Shown here: positions 33,706 to 47,600 of the stretch, one piece after another
Numbering within the stretch: position 1 is the first letter of the stretch
How the letters are laid out: each line of letters starts with the position of its first letter
From: Owenia fusiformis
Lineage: Eukaryota > Annelida > Polychaeta > Sabellida > Oweniidae
Direction of reading: 5' to 3'
Assembly (NCBI GenBank): GCA_903813345.2
Contig: CAIIXF020000011.1
Coordinates: 27,148,166-27,212,165, forward strand
DNA: 64,000 nucleotides
Position numbers and translations under genes: made by a program
Notes under the pieces: generated by a model
The model's database searches: none
What the model was told of the DNA's origin: nothing
Seen by the model: only the letters and a program-made list of their open reading frames with translations

Positions 33706-34571
33706 CACTCCCCTCCATAAGTTTGGCAACCTTTTTTCCCCATTGAACTACGTGTTAAAGCCTCTTTACGTTTGAATTTTTATTTACTTAACCGGCGATG
33801 AAATAACTTATAATATTGATGAAAACGTAACTTGACTTTATTTCCAAATTTTCTCAATTTTTTTCCTCAATTACAATAGGTCGAAAATAGATGATAAATT
33901 TGATGAATTTTTGAAAATCGTCATTCCCATGTAATCCAATGGGAAATGGAGGATTCGGGGCAAATCAGAAATCAGGATATCTTTTCAGTAAAAGATTCAG
34001 CAAAAAATATTTTTATATAGAAAATTGAATTGTCTAACCTTCTTTAACACTAAGTGTTTAGTTTATTTGATGAATATTAAAGTTACAGCGCTTCAAAGTC
34101 ATGTTTGAAAATAATTTTTCGCCTCCTGTGTTATTTCAATGGGAGAGTTTTTTTGAAAAACAATTTTGACTTTAAAGCCCTATAACTTTGTTGAACCTGA
34201 AGAAACATATCAATTTTTTGTTAAATAAAGTTAGCAAATTCAATTACCTGCCTAACTCGTATTTTTGCAAGGACTCGGATGGATGGATATTCTGTCATAT
34301 GACTTGCGGCAAACCGACCATTTCCCATTGGTTAACATGGGAATGTCGATTTTCAAAAATTCCTCAAATTCATCATCAATTTTCGACCTATTGTAATTGA
34401 GGAAAAAAATTGAGAAAATTTGGAGGTATTGGAATTAAAGTCAAATTACGTTTCCATCAATAGTATAAGTATTTTCGTCGCAGGTTCAGTAAATAAAAAT
34501 TCAAAGGTAAAGAGGCTTTAACACGTAGTTCAATGGGGGAAAAAGGGTTGCCAAACTTATGGAGGGGAGTG
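33706..34571. mobile_element. MITE family M1, copy B (longest)
   Basis: 866 bp; CACTCCCCTCCATAAGTTTG at the left and its exact inverse at the right, with TA on both sides (33704-33705, 34572-34573). Inside, the two halves are partly inverted copies (CATCAATTTTCGACCTATTG and its relative). No transposase. Confidence 0.85.
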
Positions 34572-34644
34572 TAGAATACAATTAGATAGCATCATGCAAA
34601 GCAGTATTCAAGTATTCAGTCTTCTATGTATGAAATCAATATTA

Positions 34645-36143
34645 AAGGCCCGGTCACACCGCCTAAACGTTGCTGGAGCGTTCCTTGAACGATGAAAAAA
34701 ATCATCAACGCTCGTAAACGTTCACCACCTTTTAACAAAAGTTGGCATCCGTTAAAGCAACGCTGTAAACGCTCGGCCAACGCGGATGTTTCTCGAGTGG
34801 CCATCCTAACGCTCCAAAAGTTTTGAGCTGCTCAAAATATTGCGAGCGTTGAAAAAGGGACAATTTTACGCCCTGGCAAAGTTTATCACCGCTCCACCAA
34901 CGCCCAGTCAAGGTTTGGCACCGATAGACGCAAGTTCGTGGACGATTGAATCCGCTAGACCAACGCAGAAATCTTAAACGCTGGACCACTGCTGCTTCGC
35001 CAGCGTTGCCCGGGCGGCGATGAAACGTTGCACAAACGTCAGTGGAGCGGTTGTTAGCGTTTAATCAGCGTACATGGGGTTGTTGGAACGGTGTCGGACG
35101 TTGTCGCAGCGTTCCATGGCGGCGATGAACTTTGCTTTGGCGTTGGTATAGAGGTGTCGGAGCGGGACCAGAATTTGGCTATAAATACGTGGAGAAATGC
35201 ACCACTGTGTAGAACACTGTGGAGACACTTGTGCATTGTACATTTGATATATATTCATGTCTGGCATTTCAATTTTTTGCATTGTAAATTCCTAAATTAA
35301 GCGCTCAAAGTTTGTGATTTTGGATTTTAAAAAGGTGAATTATGCGATTTTTGTTTTTCATTAAATGTTAATTCAAATAGACTTTTACTGAGACCTTTAT
35401 TCAAATATAGTATATACCCAGTGTTTTCACGTCAAGCAATTCAATATATTATCTGTGAATTTTCTGCGCAGCTTGTAAAATGTTGCACTCGTCATGGTAT
35501 TATACAAAAAGTTGCTGCGCGCACAGCAATGCAAAAATTTGTCATGCGTCATGATTATTACTTTGCTGTAAATGTTATTTGACATTGTTAAAGCAATTTG
35601 AACGTAAATCGGTTCCAAGTAATGGAAATGCAACGATTAAATTGTGATATGTTTGTTTCAAATGATATGAGAGATAATTAAAGAAAATTGTAATGTTATT
35701 CATTCTTAATGTCATATTACATTAATAGAAGCACTTTAGATTTAAAACATTTCTTCTTTAATCCTTGAAGGACTTTTGTTCAAATTACAAATTCCAATAA
35801 AGGTCTTTACTCTTAAACAAATTCCCACTTGAAATAATTTCCAAGTAGTCAAACGCGATATGCTGCTAAACCAACGCTGCTGCTATTTATACCCCCGCCG
35901 AGGCAACGCTCTCATGCGCAGAACGCCGCTATACCAACGCTCGCATTACCGCTAAACAAACGCTAGCTACCGCTCGCAACCGCTGAACCAACGCTTAAGC
36001 AACGCCGGCTTCAGCGGTGCACCGCTAAGCCAACGCCCGTGTTTTTGTTTTTTCCCCATTTTGTGCGCGTTGACGAGCGTTGATGAATTTTTTCAACGTT
36101 CAAGGAACGCTCCAGCAACGTCCGGGCGGTGTGACCGGGCCTT
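34645..36143. mobile_element. 1.5-kb palindromic element built of AACGCT-type repeats (family M4)
   Basis: Ends AAGGCCCGGTCACACCGCC and its inverse, with inverted similarity continuing for over 50 bp (GGAGCGTTCCTTGAACG). TA adjoins both ends. The inner 400 bp next to each end is packed with AACGCT/AGCGTT words in both orientations and is richer in GC; the middle (35300-35850) is AT-rich. Minus-strand open frames inside only follow the repeats. Confidence 0.75.
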
Positions 36144-37802
36144 TAGAACGGAGTTGAAGTCGGAATGTTTATTTACTAATTTGATCAATGTTTTTGAGTG
36201 AAGGTAAAAGCTCCAAGAAATATTGAAAATTCCAAGAAAATAAAAATTCATATTTGTTACATCACGGTTACCAAGCAATGTAGTAGGCGTATTGAAAATG
36301 TCAATCTAACCAATCGAGCTGGAAGGGAAACTAACGTCGACTTTATTCATATCAAACACGTTTTGCTCACAGCAATTCAGTAATGCCAATCTGAATAAAC
36401 ATGTCAAGTTCAAAGATTACCCGTCCCCTCCCTCAGGTACAAACGAATGACACCAGGTTCATCGATTGATGTCGTTGAATATGTTAGCATGAATGCAATA
36501 ACTGATAATGGAATATCGAATCGAAATTAGGGGGATATTCGGAATTACTTTTTGCACATAAAGACATTTTTAGTTGAAAATCAAACTTAATTACTCATGT
36601 CGCTCTTGCCTAAAAACATCAGGTCTCTCGTCCATGTACTTGAAGCAGGAGTGATTTTCGGAATTGTATATAATGATGATAAGGAGACCTTGCTACTTAT
36701 AGCGATACACGTGTACGAGTTGCACAGGCATACACACAATTCTCTCAAGTTTAGTTATCCTCGTAACCTTTATCATCACACAATTTATAAATGTTTAGTC
36801 CATTATATGTTAATTAGATGAATGTAACTCGCAGGGTTCAGAACCCCCCCCCCCCCCCCCTGGCCAAAAATTCTTTCAAAATCATGCAGTTTTTCACCAT
36901 TTTGAGCACTTATCAAGTGATTTTAGCCATATTTGGGCCAAAATTGTCAAATGTGAACCCCCCCCCCTGGAAATTTTTGAAAACTTTAGTTATACACGGT
37001 ATAATAATGTTATGATTCCATGATAAAATCTGCTGAAAAGAGAGTTATTATAGATATTTTGTGAAATGTAAAAGTTGTTGACGTTTAAAGGGATTGTGAT
37101 ACGAGAGGGTCAACGTTTGGAGTATTGCTGGTGTTTCCAAAAGGGCTGGAAGTTCCATAGTGTATCTTGTGATTATATCACTACCCTGCGCGCAGAGTCT
37201 AGTTATAAACTACAGAAGACGAAGCTCTCTTTTAAGAAGTAGAGTCGAATGAATGCAAAGGTTATTATATCAAATAAGCTGATATATGATAGGTACCAAT
37301 ACATAAGCGCAGAAACAACATCCAGGATGAAGTAGATAATCGAAATAGTGATAAAATAGATTCGTAATCCTAACTTGTTAACCTAACAGTACGCCATATA
37401 AACTAGAACAATATAGATCTGACACTTTAAATGAAAAACTCAAAATGATATCCAAACATCCATACGTTTATGTTCGTAAGATAAGAGCAAACTTGACAAG
37501 GCTACTTGTAATAAAACCATTGCCTGATTGAAAGACTTCAAACACACTTCATATCGCCACTATATCGAAGAGATAGAGTTTGAAGGTTTTTTTGCAGTAT
37601 CGATCGCAATGAGAAGTTAAAACAGTGAAAAGAAGTATTTGAGTTTTGTATACATTAAGGGAAATAAGAATGCTTCTTTGTTTTAATTATCTGTCCATGG
37701 AATTGTTTTAATCGTTTTTTGCGAAACGACGAAAGTATTATTTTGTTTTCAATAAAGGGCATTATAAATAATAGATTAAAACTGTCGAAGTTGTGAGATG
37801 GA

Positions 37803-38017
37803 CACTCCCTTCCATAAGTTAGGGAGCCAGAAATTCCATTTGGATCACTTACGAGTATCAAAACGCGTACGTGTAATCTATGTTTGGCTAATTAAAAATA
37901 TCGTAAATTTGTCATTAATTTTCTAACTGTTAAACAAAACAGAACAAAATCAAGATTAGAACATAGACGCATGTTAGCCAGTGAAAACTTCCGGTGTAAA
38001 TCTCATGGAGGGGAGTG
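37803..38017. mobile_element. Small MITE with M1-like tips
   Basis: 215 bp, CACTCCCTTCCATAAGTT at the left and ATGGAGGGGAGTG at the right. Only the outermost 15 bases or so resemble M1; the body is different. Confidence 0.5.
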
Positions 38018-38536
38018 TACATTACCGTAAAGAATCAAACCGTATACAATCAACCAATCAAACCATTAAAACGATGGTCTATTTCGCTGATTTACCTCTT
38101 ATCATTTTGTTTTTCTCACAACCTACACATTTATGTTTAAAAACAGAATCAAACTTTCAATTTTCGAATACTTTGGGGTCATTTTTCTATAAATGCCCAG
38201 ATTTTATGTATTGGTTATTTGGGAGAATTTACACGATTTTGCACTTTGGGTCCACCATTTGAAATGATACCATATATCGTTTTTGCAATGTATATCATGT
38301 TGACATGTATAGAACTTATGTTTTGAATATGTTACTTGTAATTTTGTCACCCCAATATCTCTGATTCAGCCTTAAGTTGGACGTTCGATATAACCATAGT
38401 AACCGCGATGAATAGAGCGTTATTGAATAATAGCTGGAAACAAAAATTTAGTAATATTCAAATGATGACATAACAATATCACAAAAGTCGGCTCTTCTTA
38501 TGCATTTTAAATTTAGTTACTAATAGCTCCTTGGAA

Positions 38537-38609
38537 ATGGTCGCTGTAAAGAGAATTCTTTGCATTTTGCTATCTCTGTGGTCCATCATCAGCCATCATC
38601 TATCGTTTG
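38537..38609 (+). CDS. L3 exon 1, signal peptide
   Basis: MVAVKRILCILLSLWSIISH, then HLSF; donor TTTG|GTAAGT. Two codons shorter than L1, L2 and L4. Confidence 0.8.
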
Positions 38610-41600
38610 GTAAGTATATGTTCTGTATTATGTAATCTTTTACCTAGGAACTAAAAAACATCATTGTAGAATTTCTTGTTGCGTTTCTTGGAAATGAGAC
38701 ATTTTGTTATATGTAAAAAATATTCATTTTAAGAAAAAAATTAAAAAACATACATTCAAATAATAATTCAGAACAGATATCGAGCCTTGGTAAAATATCA
38801 GATAAGATCTGATTGACACGGTCAACTGATCTACAGCTTGGGCACAGAGGCCATGAGTTCTCCAAATCACGACTCCCGTTTGCCCAAATCCCACTATACA
38901 TTCCGAGGCAGTCTGCAAGACTCCAGAGTGCATGGACAACATGAACTTGGAAAAAATTAGCCAAAACCTAATATGAAAAGTTGATTGAAAATATTGTATG
39001 AAAATGCCACACGACAGAGAGATATCGAAAGGAGAAACTTGAGCGCATGACAGCCGCATCAAATGAGATAACAAATGTGGGGGATTAATAATACAATATT
39101 ACCAAACAATCATACAAAATTTATCTTCTTTTTGATAAGTTGTCGACGTGTAAAAATTGTCTTTCGAAATTATAAAGTGCTTCGCAAATTCATTTTTGTC
39201 CGATACTTGTATATCAATTTGCGCATCCATCTATTGATATTGCCAATCCTTTGCTGCTATTTGACAAACGTGCTGGGAGCCTATTTTTGTTTGTAATAAG
39301 AAAACTACTATTCACTACATTTACAAAAAGTCGGTAATATTTGACAATTTGCTGAACTTTTGGAAATCGTTATTTTCGTGAAAACTGCGAAATGAGGAGT
39401 TCACAGTAGATTGCACTGCCGGATATCTTCTTGGTATAAATGATTCACAATAAAACTGTTCAAGTAATAAAGAGTCCTAAAAATATTGAGATGATTAGAT
39501 CAAGACCCCGGGGGCGATCGATCTACCCATCATCACTAGCTAGGAAGCGCGTAGTAGCCCTGTTTAGTGTTGACTGTAAATACTTTGTATTCATAAATTG
39601 TTAATATCTTTGTTCAGCCCAATACCAGTGTGAGATTGGCAATGAGTACGGTGGTTTATGCTACCATTTGAATAATACTGCTGCAACTTGGTCAGATGCT
39701 GAAACTGCATGCAATGGCTTCACTGGTGGACATCTTGCCACATTACATTCACAAGATATATTTGACTTTGTTCAAAATACAATAAGGTAAGCGGGGCCTT
39801 CAAGTTTTTGCCAAGGGGGTACAATTTAAAAAGTCCAGGAGGATGACATTTAATAACGTCGGCCCAAAAGCACTTGACAAGTGCTCAGAATGGTGAGACG
39901 TGTCGCAAAAAGGTGACGCATTTGTTTTTTCAGGGTATCGCGTGAATGTAACTTTGATTCCCCGGATTATAAGATAATATTCTAATTAAAGTTATATACC
40001 ATTTTAAAGCTGTTTCGATGAAGTTTTTAGATCATCTACACTCCGTTCACGATTCTTGCGCGTTCTTTTTTAAAAAAGAGTTTTTTACATCTGGCAAATA
40101 TCCCCTGTTGACACGTTACATTTTGAATTATTTTTCGTCTTTAAACGCTCATAACTCAAACAATATATGATTATTATACTTATTTTTCGTCTTGATAAAG
40201 GTAGATGGAAGTTCATTTCAAAGGATGAATTTTAGTAAGCGTCCCATATTGTGACGTCATATAGTTTGAAAAATAGAATCTGTTGAGAGCGACCTTTTTT
40301 GCTCATTTTTTTTTACCTTCAACTTTTCAGGTGTACATTAAACAAAAAATACGAGATCAATTTTTAATAAATCATACATGATTATTTTGCTCCTAAACTC
40401 TAGTTTATTAACAAATAGTTGATTTTGTTCGCAAAAGTATGTGTTTTCTGTTGTATGTGGAAAAGTGGATGACGAAATGTTTTCAAAATTCATTAAAATA
40501 GGGCTCATTTACGCCATTCGCCAATTTTCAAGCACAGCAACATATTTATTTCACCTTAAATATCAATTGATTCGTGTTTTATGATGCTCCTATCCCATTG
40601 TTAATACATATACGATATCAGAGTTATTCGCCTTAAATATTTTGAGATATAGAGGCAAATGTGGAGGACGAAAGGATTTCCATATGTGTACATTTTTCTC
40701 AAAAAACGTCACATTCTGTGGTATTAAAAAGCGAAAATGTGTAACAATGCGTGCGCGACCTTTTTGCGACACGTCTGAAGAACTGCATGAATTTGAAATA
40801 ATTTTTGGCTAAGTAGGGTTCGCTCCACAGAGAGACAGGGAAGTTGCAAACACCCCACAAATATTTTTTCTGAAATGTTGTCCTGATTTTTAGCCCTTTC
40901 CACATCTGTCTTTTCAGTGTTTGTTGCATCAATAGTACTATGTTGCATTTTGTAATACGATTAACTTCTTTGGGGAAAATGCATTCAATCAGGAGTTTTG
41001 AATATATCAATTATAGGTGACTTAAATTTAAGCTGAAAACAATGGATCGCATGAGTTTTCCATATGGCAAAATAACATGGAAAATATTGTATACCAGTTT
41101 ATCCCAAGTGAATGCATTTTGAGAGATCATCTGTGTCTGAGTCTCAAAATGCAAAACATCTTATACAACAGACTACATCCGCCATTTGTGACAACGGATT
41201 CTGACGTTGCCGTTGTCAGGGTGTACGGTGTGAAATTGGTATGTTTACATAATACAATATACTAATCAGCTTGAAGTATTAGCTATACAATATGTAATAT
41301 TACATTTTAGCCCATCGGAAGACTACTGGATTGGTTTAAAGAAGAAAAATAGATATGAATCATGGATAACGGGTGAGGCTGACGTGTACAATAATTGGGA
41401 GAGTGGAGAACCAGATGGAAGCGGCTATTGTATTCGTAGCAGAGACAATGCATTCAAATGGGGAGACTCGAGCTGTTCTATTACGTATGCCTATATGTGT
41501 GAAAAAGAAGGTATTTCAAAATATTATGTATATATATGAGAATAAATATGTTGTGTTGAATGGACCAAACAATGATAACGCAGTGCCGACTTTAAGATGA

Positions 41601-44600
41601 TCACATGCTTTCATCTAAACATGCTCTGGGTCATCGTTCTCTAGATTGGCCGTTGTTTTTGCTTCCCTATGCCACCTTCACCTTGGCAATGGTATCATTA
41701 CTTTTGAAGTTTTGTCTATTCAACAATAACGATTTACAATCAACATTTACGATCGACAATTTAAAGAGTAAAATATACCAGAGTGCAGTTTCTAATTTAT
41801 TGACATTTTCATCATCTGATTATTGCAGTATATGACTATACAATTTCTGACTATTATACTTATTTTTCGTCTTGAAGTTTTATTTCAAAGGATGAATTTT
41901 AGTAAGCGTCCCATATTGTGACGTTATAGATTTGAAAAATATAATCTGTTGACAGCGACCTTTTTTGCTCATTTTTTGTTACCTTCAACTTTTCAGGTGT
42001 ACATTAAACAAAAATACGAGATCAATTTTTAATAAATCATACATGATTATTTTGCTCCTAAACTCTAGTTTATTAATAAATAGTTGATTTTGTTCGCAAA
42101 AGTATTTGTTTTCTGTTGTATGTGGAAAGACGGAGGACGAAAGGTTTTCAAAATTCATTAAAATAGGGCTAATTTACGCCATTCGCCTATTTTCAAGCAC
42201 AGCAACACGACGTATATTTATTTCACCTAAAATATCAATTGATTCGTGTTTTATGATGCTCCTATTACCCATTGTTAATTATTTTTATTATTAATAAGTT
42301 TATTGGTCTCTTGAACATGTAATGTACATCGAGATATAAGTCCAATAAAGCAAATAACAAATAAAACATTCATGTACATGCATGGCAAAACAATACTTAC
42401 AATCTAATTTTAACAATCACTAAGTACTATACTAAATAGCATAAAATGATTTAATGTCAGTTTTGTTTAACAACTCTTTGGTAATTTATGAATTCTTGTA
42501 AAATAATCACCAATTATTTCATTAATTGCATCATCGTGCGCTAACAGGGAGTATAAAAATAGACTACTTAACTTATATTAAAATGAGAAAAACTATTGTT
42601 TATACTTTTTATTTACTGAGATATAAAGATCGAGCTAGTTTTAGTTCTGGTTGAGAACAACAAAAAAGAACGTGTTCTTCATCACCTATTGTATTTTTTG
42701 AATTACAGAAGAAACAAAATCGTTTCGATACATATACGATATCAGAGTTATTCGCCTTAAATATTTTGAGATATAGAGGCAAATGTGGAGGACGAAAGGA
42801 TTTCCATATGTGTTCAATTTTCTCAAAAAACGTCACATTCTGTGGTGTTAAAAAGCGAAAATGTGTAACAATGCGTGCGCGACCTTTTTGCGACACGAAT
42901 TGTAACTTTTAAGTTTGGCTGTTTATTTCAGGCGGTAGAGCATCAGAATCGAAACTAGAAGGTCCTAAGTTTGGTTCCCACACAGAGCATTACCACGCAA
43001 ATCGCCGAAGGCATGCTTGAGTCCTTACAGAGTTACATATTTGCATATTGAAGTAGATATATTTTGCCACCCTCCCGCCATATTCTTCTGTATTTTTAAT
43101 CATATTAGCAATCTACCGTTCGGATGGGTCACAGCAGCACCACATGGCCTTTAAAAAATAAATCCAAATACCTGGCTATTGACTTTTGACCTTTTTCCGA
43201 TTCCTGAGATGAACTTGCCCAAGGGCCTTAAAAGGCTTCTTGACTTCTGACCTTGAATTGACATTGACCTACCCATAATGATTTTGACCCCAAGTCGCCT
43301 AGTAATGGGTCACCAAATGTCACAGCATCCCCCGAGTGCCTTAAAACGCCAAATACTTACTAAGATATTAACTTTGATCTTGAATTGAACCATAAAATTA
43401 TGAAGTTGACCTCATGTTACCTTATCACGAGTCGCCAAGGGCCACAGCACGACAGCAGCCCCTGTGGCCGTAAAACGCCAAACATTGAGATTTAGATTGA
43501 CCTTGACCTCTGGTCACATATTCAATGGAGTCAAGTGTAGCAGCTGCCCGTAAATACAAAAATGCCTAGATATTGAGCTATGACCTTGAGATGGCCTTTA
43601 CCTATAACAATGACACTGATATCAGGTCACTTTATCATTGGTGATCAAATCTCAGTGTATTCCAACACTAGCCAACGACCTAGATATAGACTTTTGACCT
43701 TACTATGATTTTGAACCATAGATATTGACTTTAACCTCATGTCACCTTAACATTAGTTGCCAAGGGCCAAATTAGCCACCAGAGCCTCAAAACGCCAAAT
43801 ACTGAGATACTGACCTTTGACCTTGTAGGAATGACCTTGACCCCATGACACATACACATGGGTCGTCACGTGAAGCAGCATCGCAAAACGCCAAATATTT
43901 AGATCACAGACACGGGAACAATAGTTCATCCCCTCCCACTCATTTTGTATTAGGTAGAAAATAGACACTATACAGTGAGTAGGGGGATTTAAATCTTGTT
44001 CCCGGGCCTGTGATTTAGATATTGATCTCTGACGTTGAGATGACCGTCCTTGACCTATAAACACTGACACTGACCTTAGGTCAATTTATCATTGGTGATC
44101 AAATGTTACTGTACATAGACCTACAGTTGCCAACTACCTATATTGACCTTGAAATTACCTTGACACATTCAGACCTTGACGTAATCATTGGCTGTGAAGG
44201 GTCAAATCATCGGCCAGGTGTCTTAAAAAGCTAACTACCTAAACATTGACATTTTACCTTGAAATGACCTTGACCTTTGTCGAATACGCATTTTATGAAC
44301 AAAAATGAAACATGAAAACTGACCTATTTAAAAAATAAAAATCGCTGCCTGCTTTATCACGATAAACTTTTACAAATAACTGCAGTAAAACATGCAAATG
44401 GAAGTTTGATATTAATATGTAAGGATAGTGGTTATTTTACTGCAACAACAATAATGCCTTTTATTCAAAATCATTTTAATCCTATTTTACCTATCAGATG
44501 ATATTTATACGAGGATTGATCCAAAAGTTCTGAACCATTTGCTCCAAAAATCTTAATACTTTATGAAAATTGTTCATATTTGGCCACAACCACCCCATAG

Positions 44601-47600
44601 TAGTTTCATTTTCTGTAAAAATAAGCAATAAATTTGACAAGTAACATAGGTATCTGGTTACCATAGTAACATGACAACAGGGTATGTGGAGCAAGAGTAC
44701 GACATATTGTAGAAAAAAAGTTGATTCTAAAAGAGTGTTACAGGGTACCAAATTTCAAATGTGTCAGTCATGCCTGCCTATTAACCAATTGTTTTTTTCA
44801 ATTTGTCCATATTTCATTGTTAGTTCTTGATTTAATTTCGCAAAATAGTCTCTTATCCCCTTATATACACTTAGTATATCTGCTGACCCTTTGATCAAAC
44901 ACATCTTTAAATTCACCATCACCTGTCTCAGAAAGCCACTCAAGAACAGCAAGACTTCATTTAATGTTCATAAGCATGTCTTGTCTTGTAATTTGTACTT
45001 CAGGTCACTATAAAAATAAACGTCAGAGGGAGGCAGATATAGTGAGATGGATGCAAGGGTAAGTCAAGGCATGTGCATATTTTCATTGACGTTTCGGTAA
45101 GTATTGAGGTATGGAATTGCGCATTGTAAAAATCGAACTTGATTTTATGCTTTAATTTGACTGCTTTTGGCGCAAGACATTCTTCTGGTCAATGACATCA
45201 CACATATAGCATTGGTCTAATGATAGAATAATTGATTAATAGGCATGACTAACAAATTTGCAATACGTTTGGTACCCTGTATACACCCTTCAAGTATCAA
45301 CTTTTTTCCAACTCTACAATGTGTCGCTTTCTTGCTCCACATACCCTGTTGTCATGTTGCTATGGTAACCAGATACCTATGTTACTTGTCAAATTAAATG
45401 TTTATTTTTACACAAAATGGAACAACTATATATGGGGTGGTTGAGGCCAAATATGAACAATATTCATTAAATATTAAGATTTTTAGAGCAAACGGTTCGG
45501 AACTTTTGGATCAACCCTCGTATATCCAAATAATCGTTACCTTAGTTTTTGGCAAAGTAAATAATTGTAGGGCTCATACAAGAATCAACTTTATTGAAGA
45601 CCTTTTCGTACTGGTATATGCCCTGTCGCTCTAAGAGCAAGAGCAATGGATTGCGATTTTTCAGTTGAAACAATGAAACAAACAAATATTATCATTTTAT
45701 TCAATATTTAACAAATACAATTGCGTCTAACTTACCCCCCTATCACACCAAACTAGTTCTTACCCGTTCTTGCCAGTCCTACGAAAACGTCGTAAAACGG
45801 GCTCAATCTGGCTGTGGTCGGGAAATATGTCTGAAATAATTAGCTTTTTCGTCCTTAAACAGTCTTCAATACGTCCATCTCGTTCGCAGTTCGTTCAGGT
45901 CGCACCACGTCGGTGTGCAACGTCGTAGAACGCGTCCCTTAGTCTAGAAGGTCAACATGACCTGATTACAGAACGGCATGGTCGCCATCGAACTTTGAAT
46001 CGATTCAAAATTCTAAAATCACATTCCCGTCTGAGAACGTTCATAAAGTTCGTAAATAGACCTTAGAAAGTTGCAGCTACGTTCATTCCATTCGCACACA
46101 GTTTCAAACCAGTTTTGAAGAACGCAGTGGCAACTTGTTTGGTGTGATAGCTATATTTTTGCTAACTCGTTCTTAAGCAGTGTTAAATACGTTCTTAATC
46201 AGTTTAAACCCGTTTGCAATTAGTTCTACCTCGTTCTCAACACGTCCTCAGACAGTTCAACTCGTTGTTAAAACGTCCCTAGTAAGATTGAAGTACGACG
46301 GTTCCGTTCGTAGTACGTCCAGCTCGTCGTTAGTACGTTGTCACTCGTTCTAATTGTAGAACGTGACGACCCCGAGTACATTTTGAGCATTGTCTAAGTT
46401 CTAGAGGACCTACCCGTTCGAGTACGTTCGATGAAGTTTGTAAATAGATCCCAAACGGTTCTTAGTACGTCCAGTCCGTTCGTACACAGTTGAAGCCCGT
46501 TTTCGAGAACGTAGTGAGAACTAGTTTGGTGTGATAGTAGGGTTAGTATTTTTTCAAAACATCACTAAATATGAACAAATTGTAAACAAAGTAGATCCTT
46601 GCGTGAGCCCTTTAATTATTTACTTTGCCAAAAACTAACATATAATGGTAATTGAAACATTTAAAAAACATTGAAAAGGTAAAATAGAAATATTATTATC
46701 ATTAGCAACAGTGACTTTTTAATTAAAATGGCATTTCAAGGTCAGCAATGTATAATTCTCCATTATTGTTTTTAATAAAAAATTACTATCATACATATCA
46801 ATATCAAAGTTGCCTCCTATTTCATGATCGCTGCTGTTATTTGAAACTTTCCCTTTCGTGTCACCTTTTTGACTGCAGATAAGTGAAAATGAATAGTCAA
46901 TGAACCAATCTATTATGACTATGGGCCACTTCTTAGTTATCTACCCCAACATCGGTTTAGACTAACTAAGCCACTTTAATTTGGTTTTGATTTGGAATGA
47001 CAAACATTTCTCCTAAGTCTCTCCCAGCAAGCTGACCCTGACCTCAAACTTTTCTCCAGTAAACGTAAATATGACAAGGTTGATATGATTTTATTTGGTG
47101 ATAAAGAACTATCACCAAAGCTTAACTCCATACTCCAAATCTATCATCAGATTTTATTAACAAAATATTGTGAAACCAGTGTCATATACTGTACCTTGCC
47201 AAATTTCATATCATCATCACTCATCTTCATCCCATCTGAACACTGCATTTATGTAAATTATGACTACTATTGTATGTGTAAATATCCACTGTATAAAATG
47301 TATTTTCACAAGCCAATAATGTGCAAACGTAGGCTTGTTTCTCCATATCAATGTATTATTGTATGTTTATATATGTCATGGAAATAAAATAATCTTAAAA
47401 AAAATTGGAAGCGATTTGGCCAATACTAATTTTCTTAAAAAATGACAAAGCGGATGTAGCGGATTTTGGAATAGACACTTTTACATGGTCATTCAAGCCC
47501 ATGCTTTATATGATTAACGAGTTTTGTTATATTTCCTTTTTTATCATAGCTGTTGGAGGGAGTTGCCCTTCCAATTGGCACAGCTATCAATCAAGCTGCT

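Larger units (their letters stand above)
32400..38536. other. Intergenic between L2 and L3
   Basis: No host gene supported. In order: minus-strand LINE relic, MITE M1 copy B, a 1.5-kb palindromic element rich in AACGCT, C-rich tracts near 36842-36862 and 36959, and a small MITE at 37803-38017. Open frames here are short and lie mostly inside the repeats. Confidence 0.5.

Noticed and set aside
34616-35300. Overlapping open frames in the 34645-36143 element
   Set aside because: Their text follows the AACGCT repeats and the palindrome; no domain and no splice context.
38707-39074. 116-aa minus-strand open frame in L3 intron 1
   Set aside because: No recognisable domain, low-complexity hydrophobic end, inside an intron; could be an old repeat, but nothing supports a gene.
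47085-47387. 100-aa plus-strand open frame before the L3 CTLD2 exon, followed by AATAAAATAATC and an A-run
   Set aside because: Might be a 3' end of a retroelement, but no LINE motif or duplication was visible.
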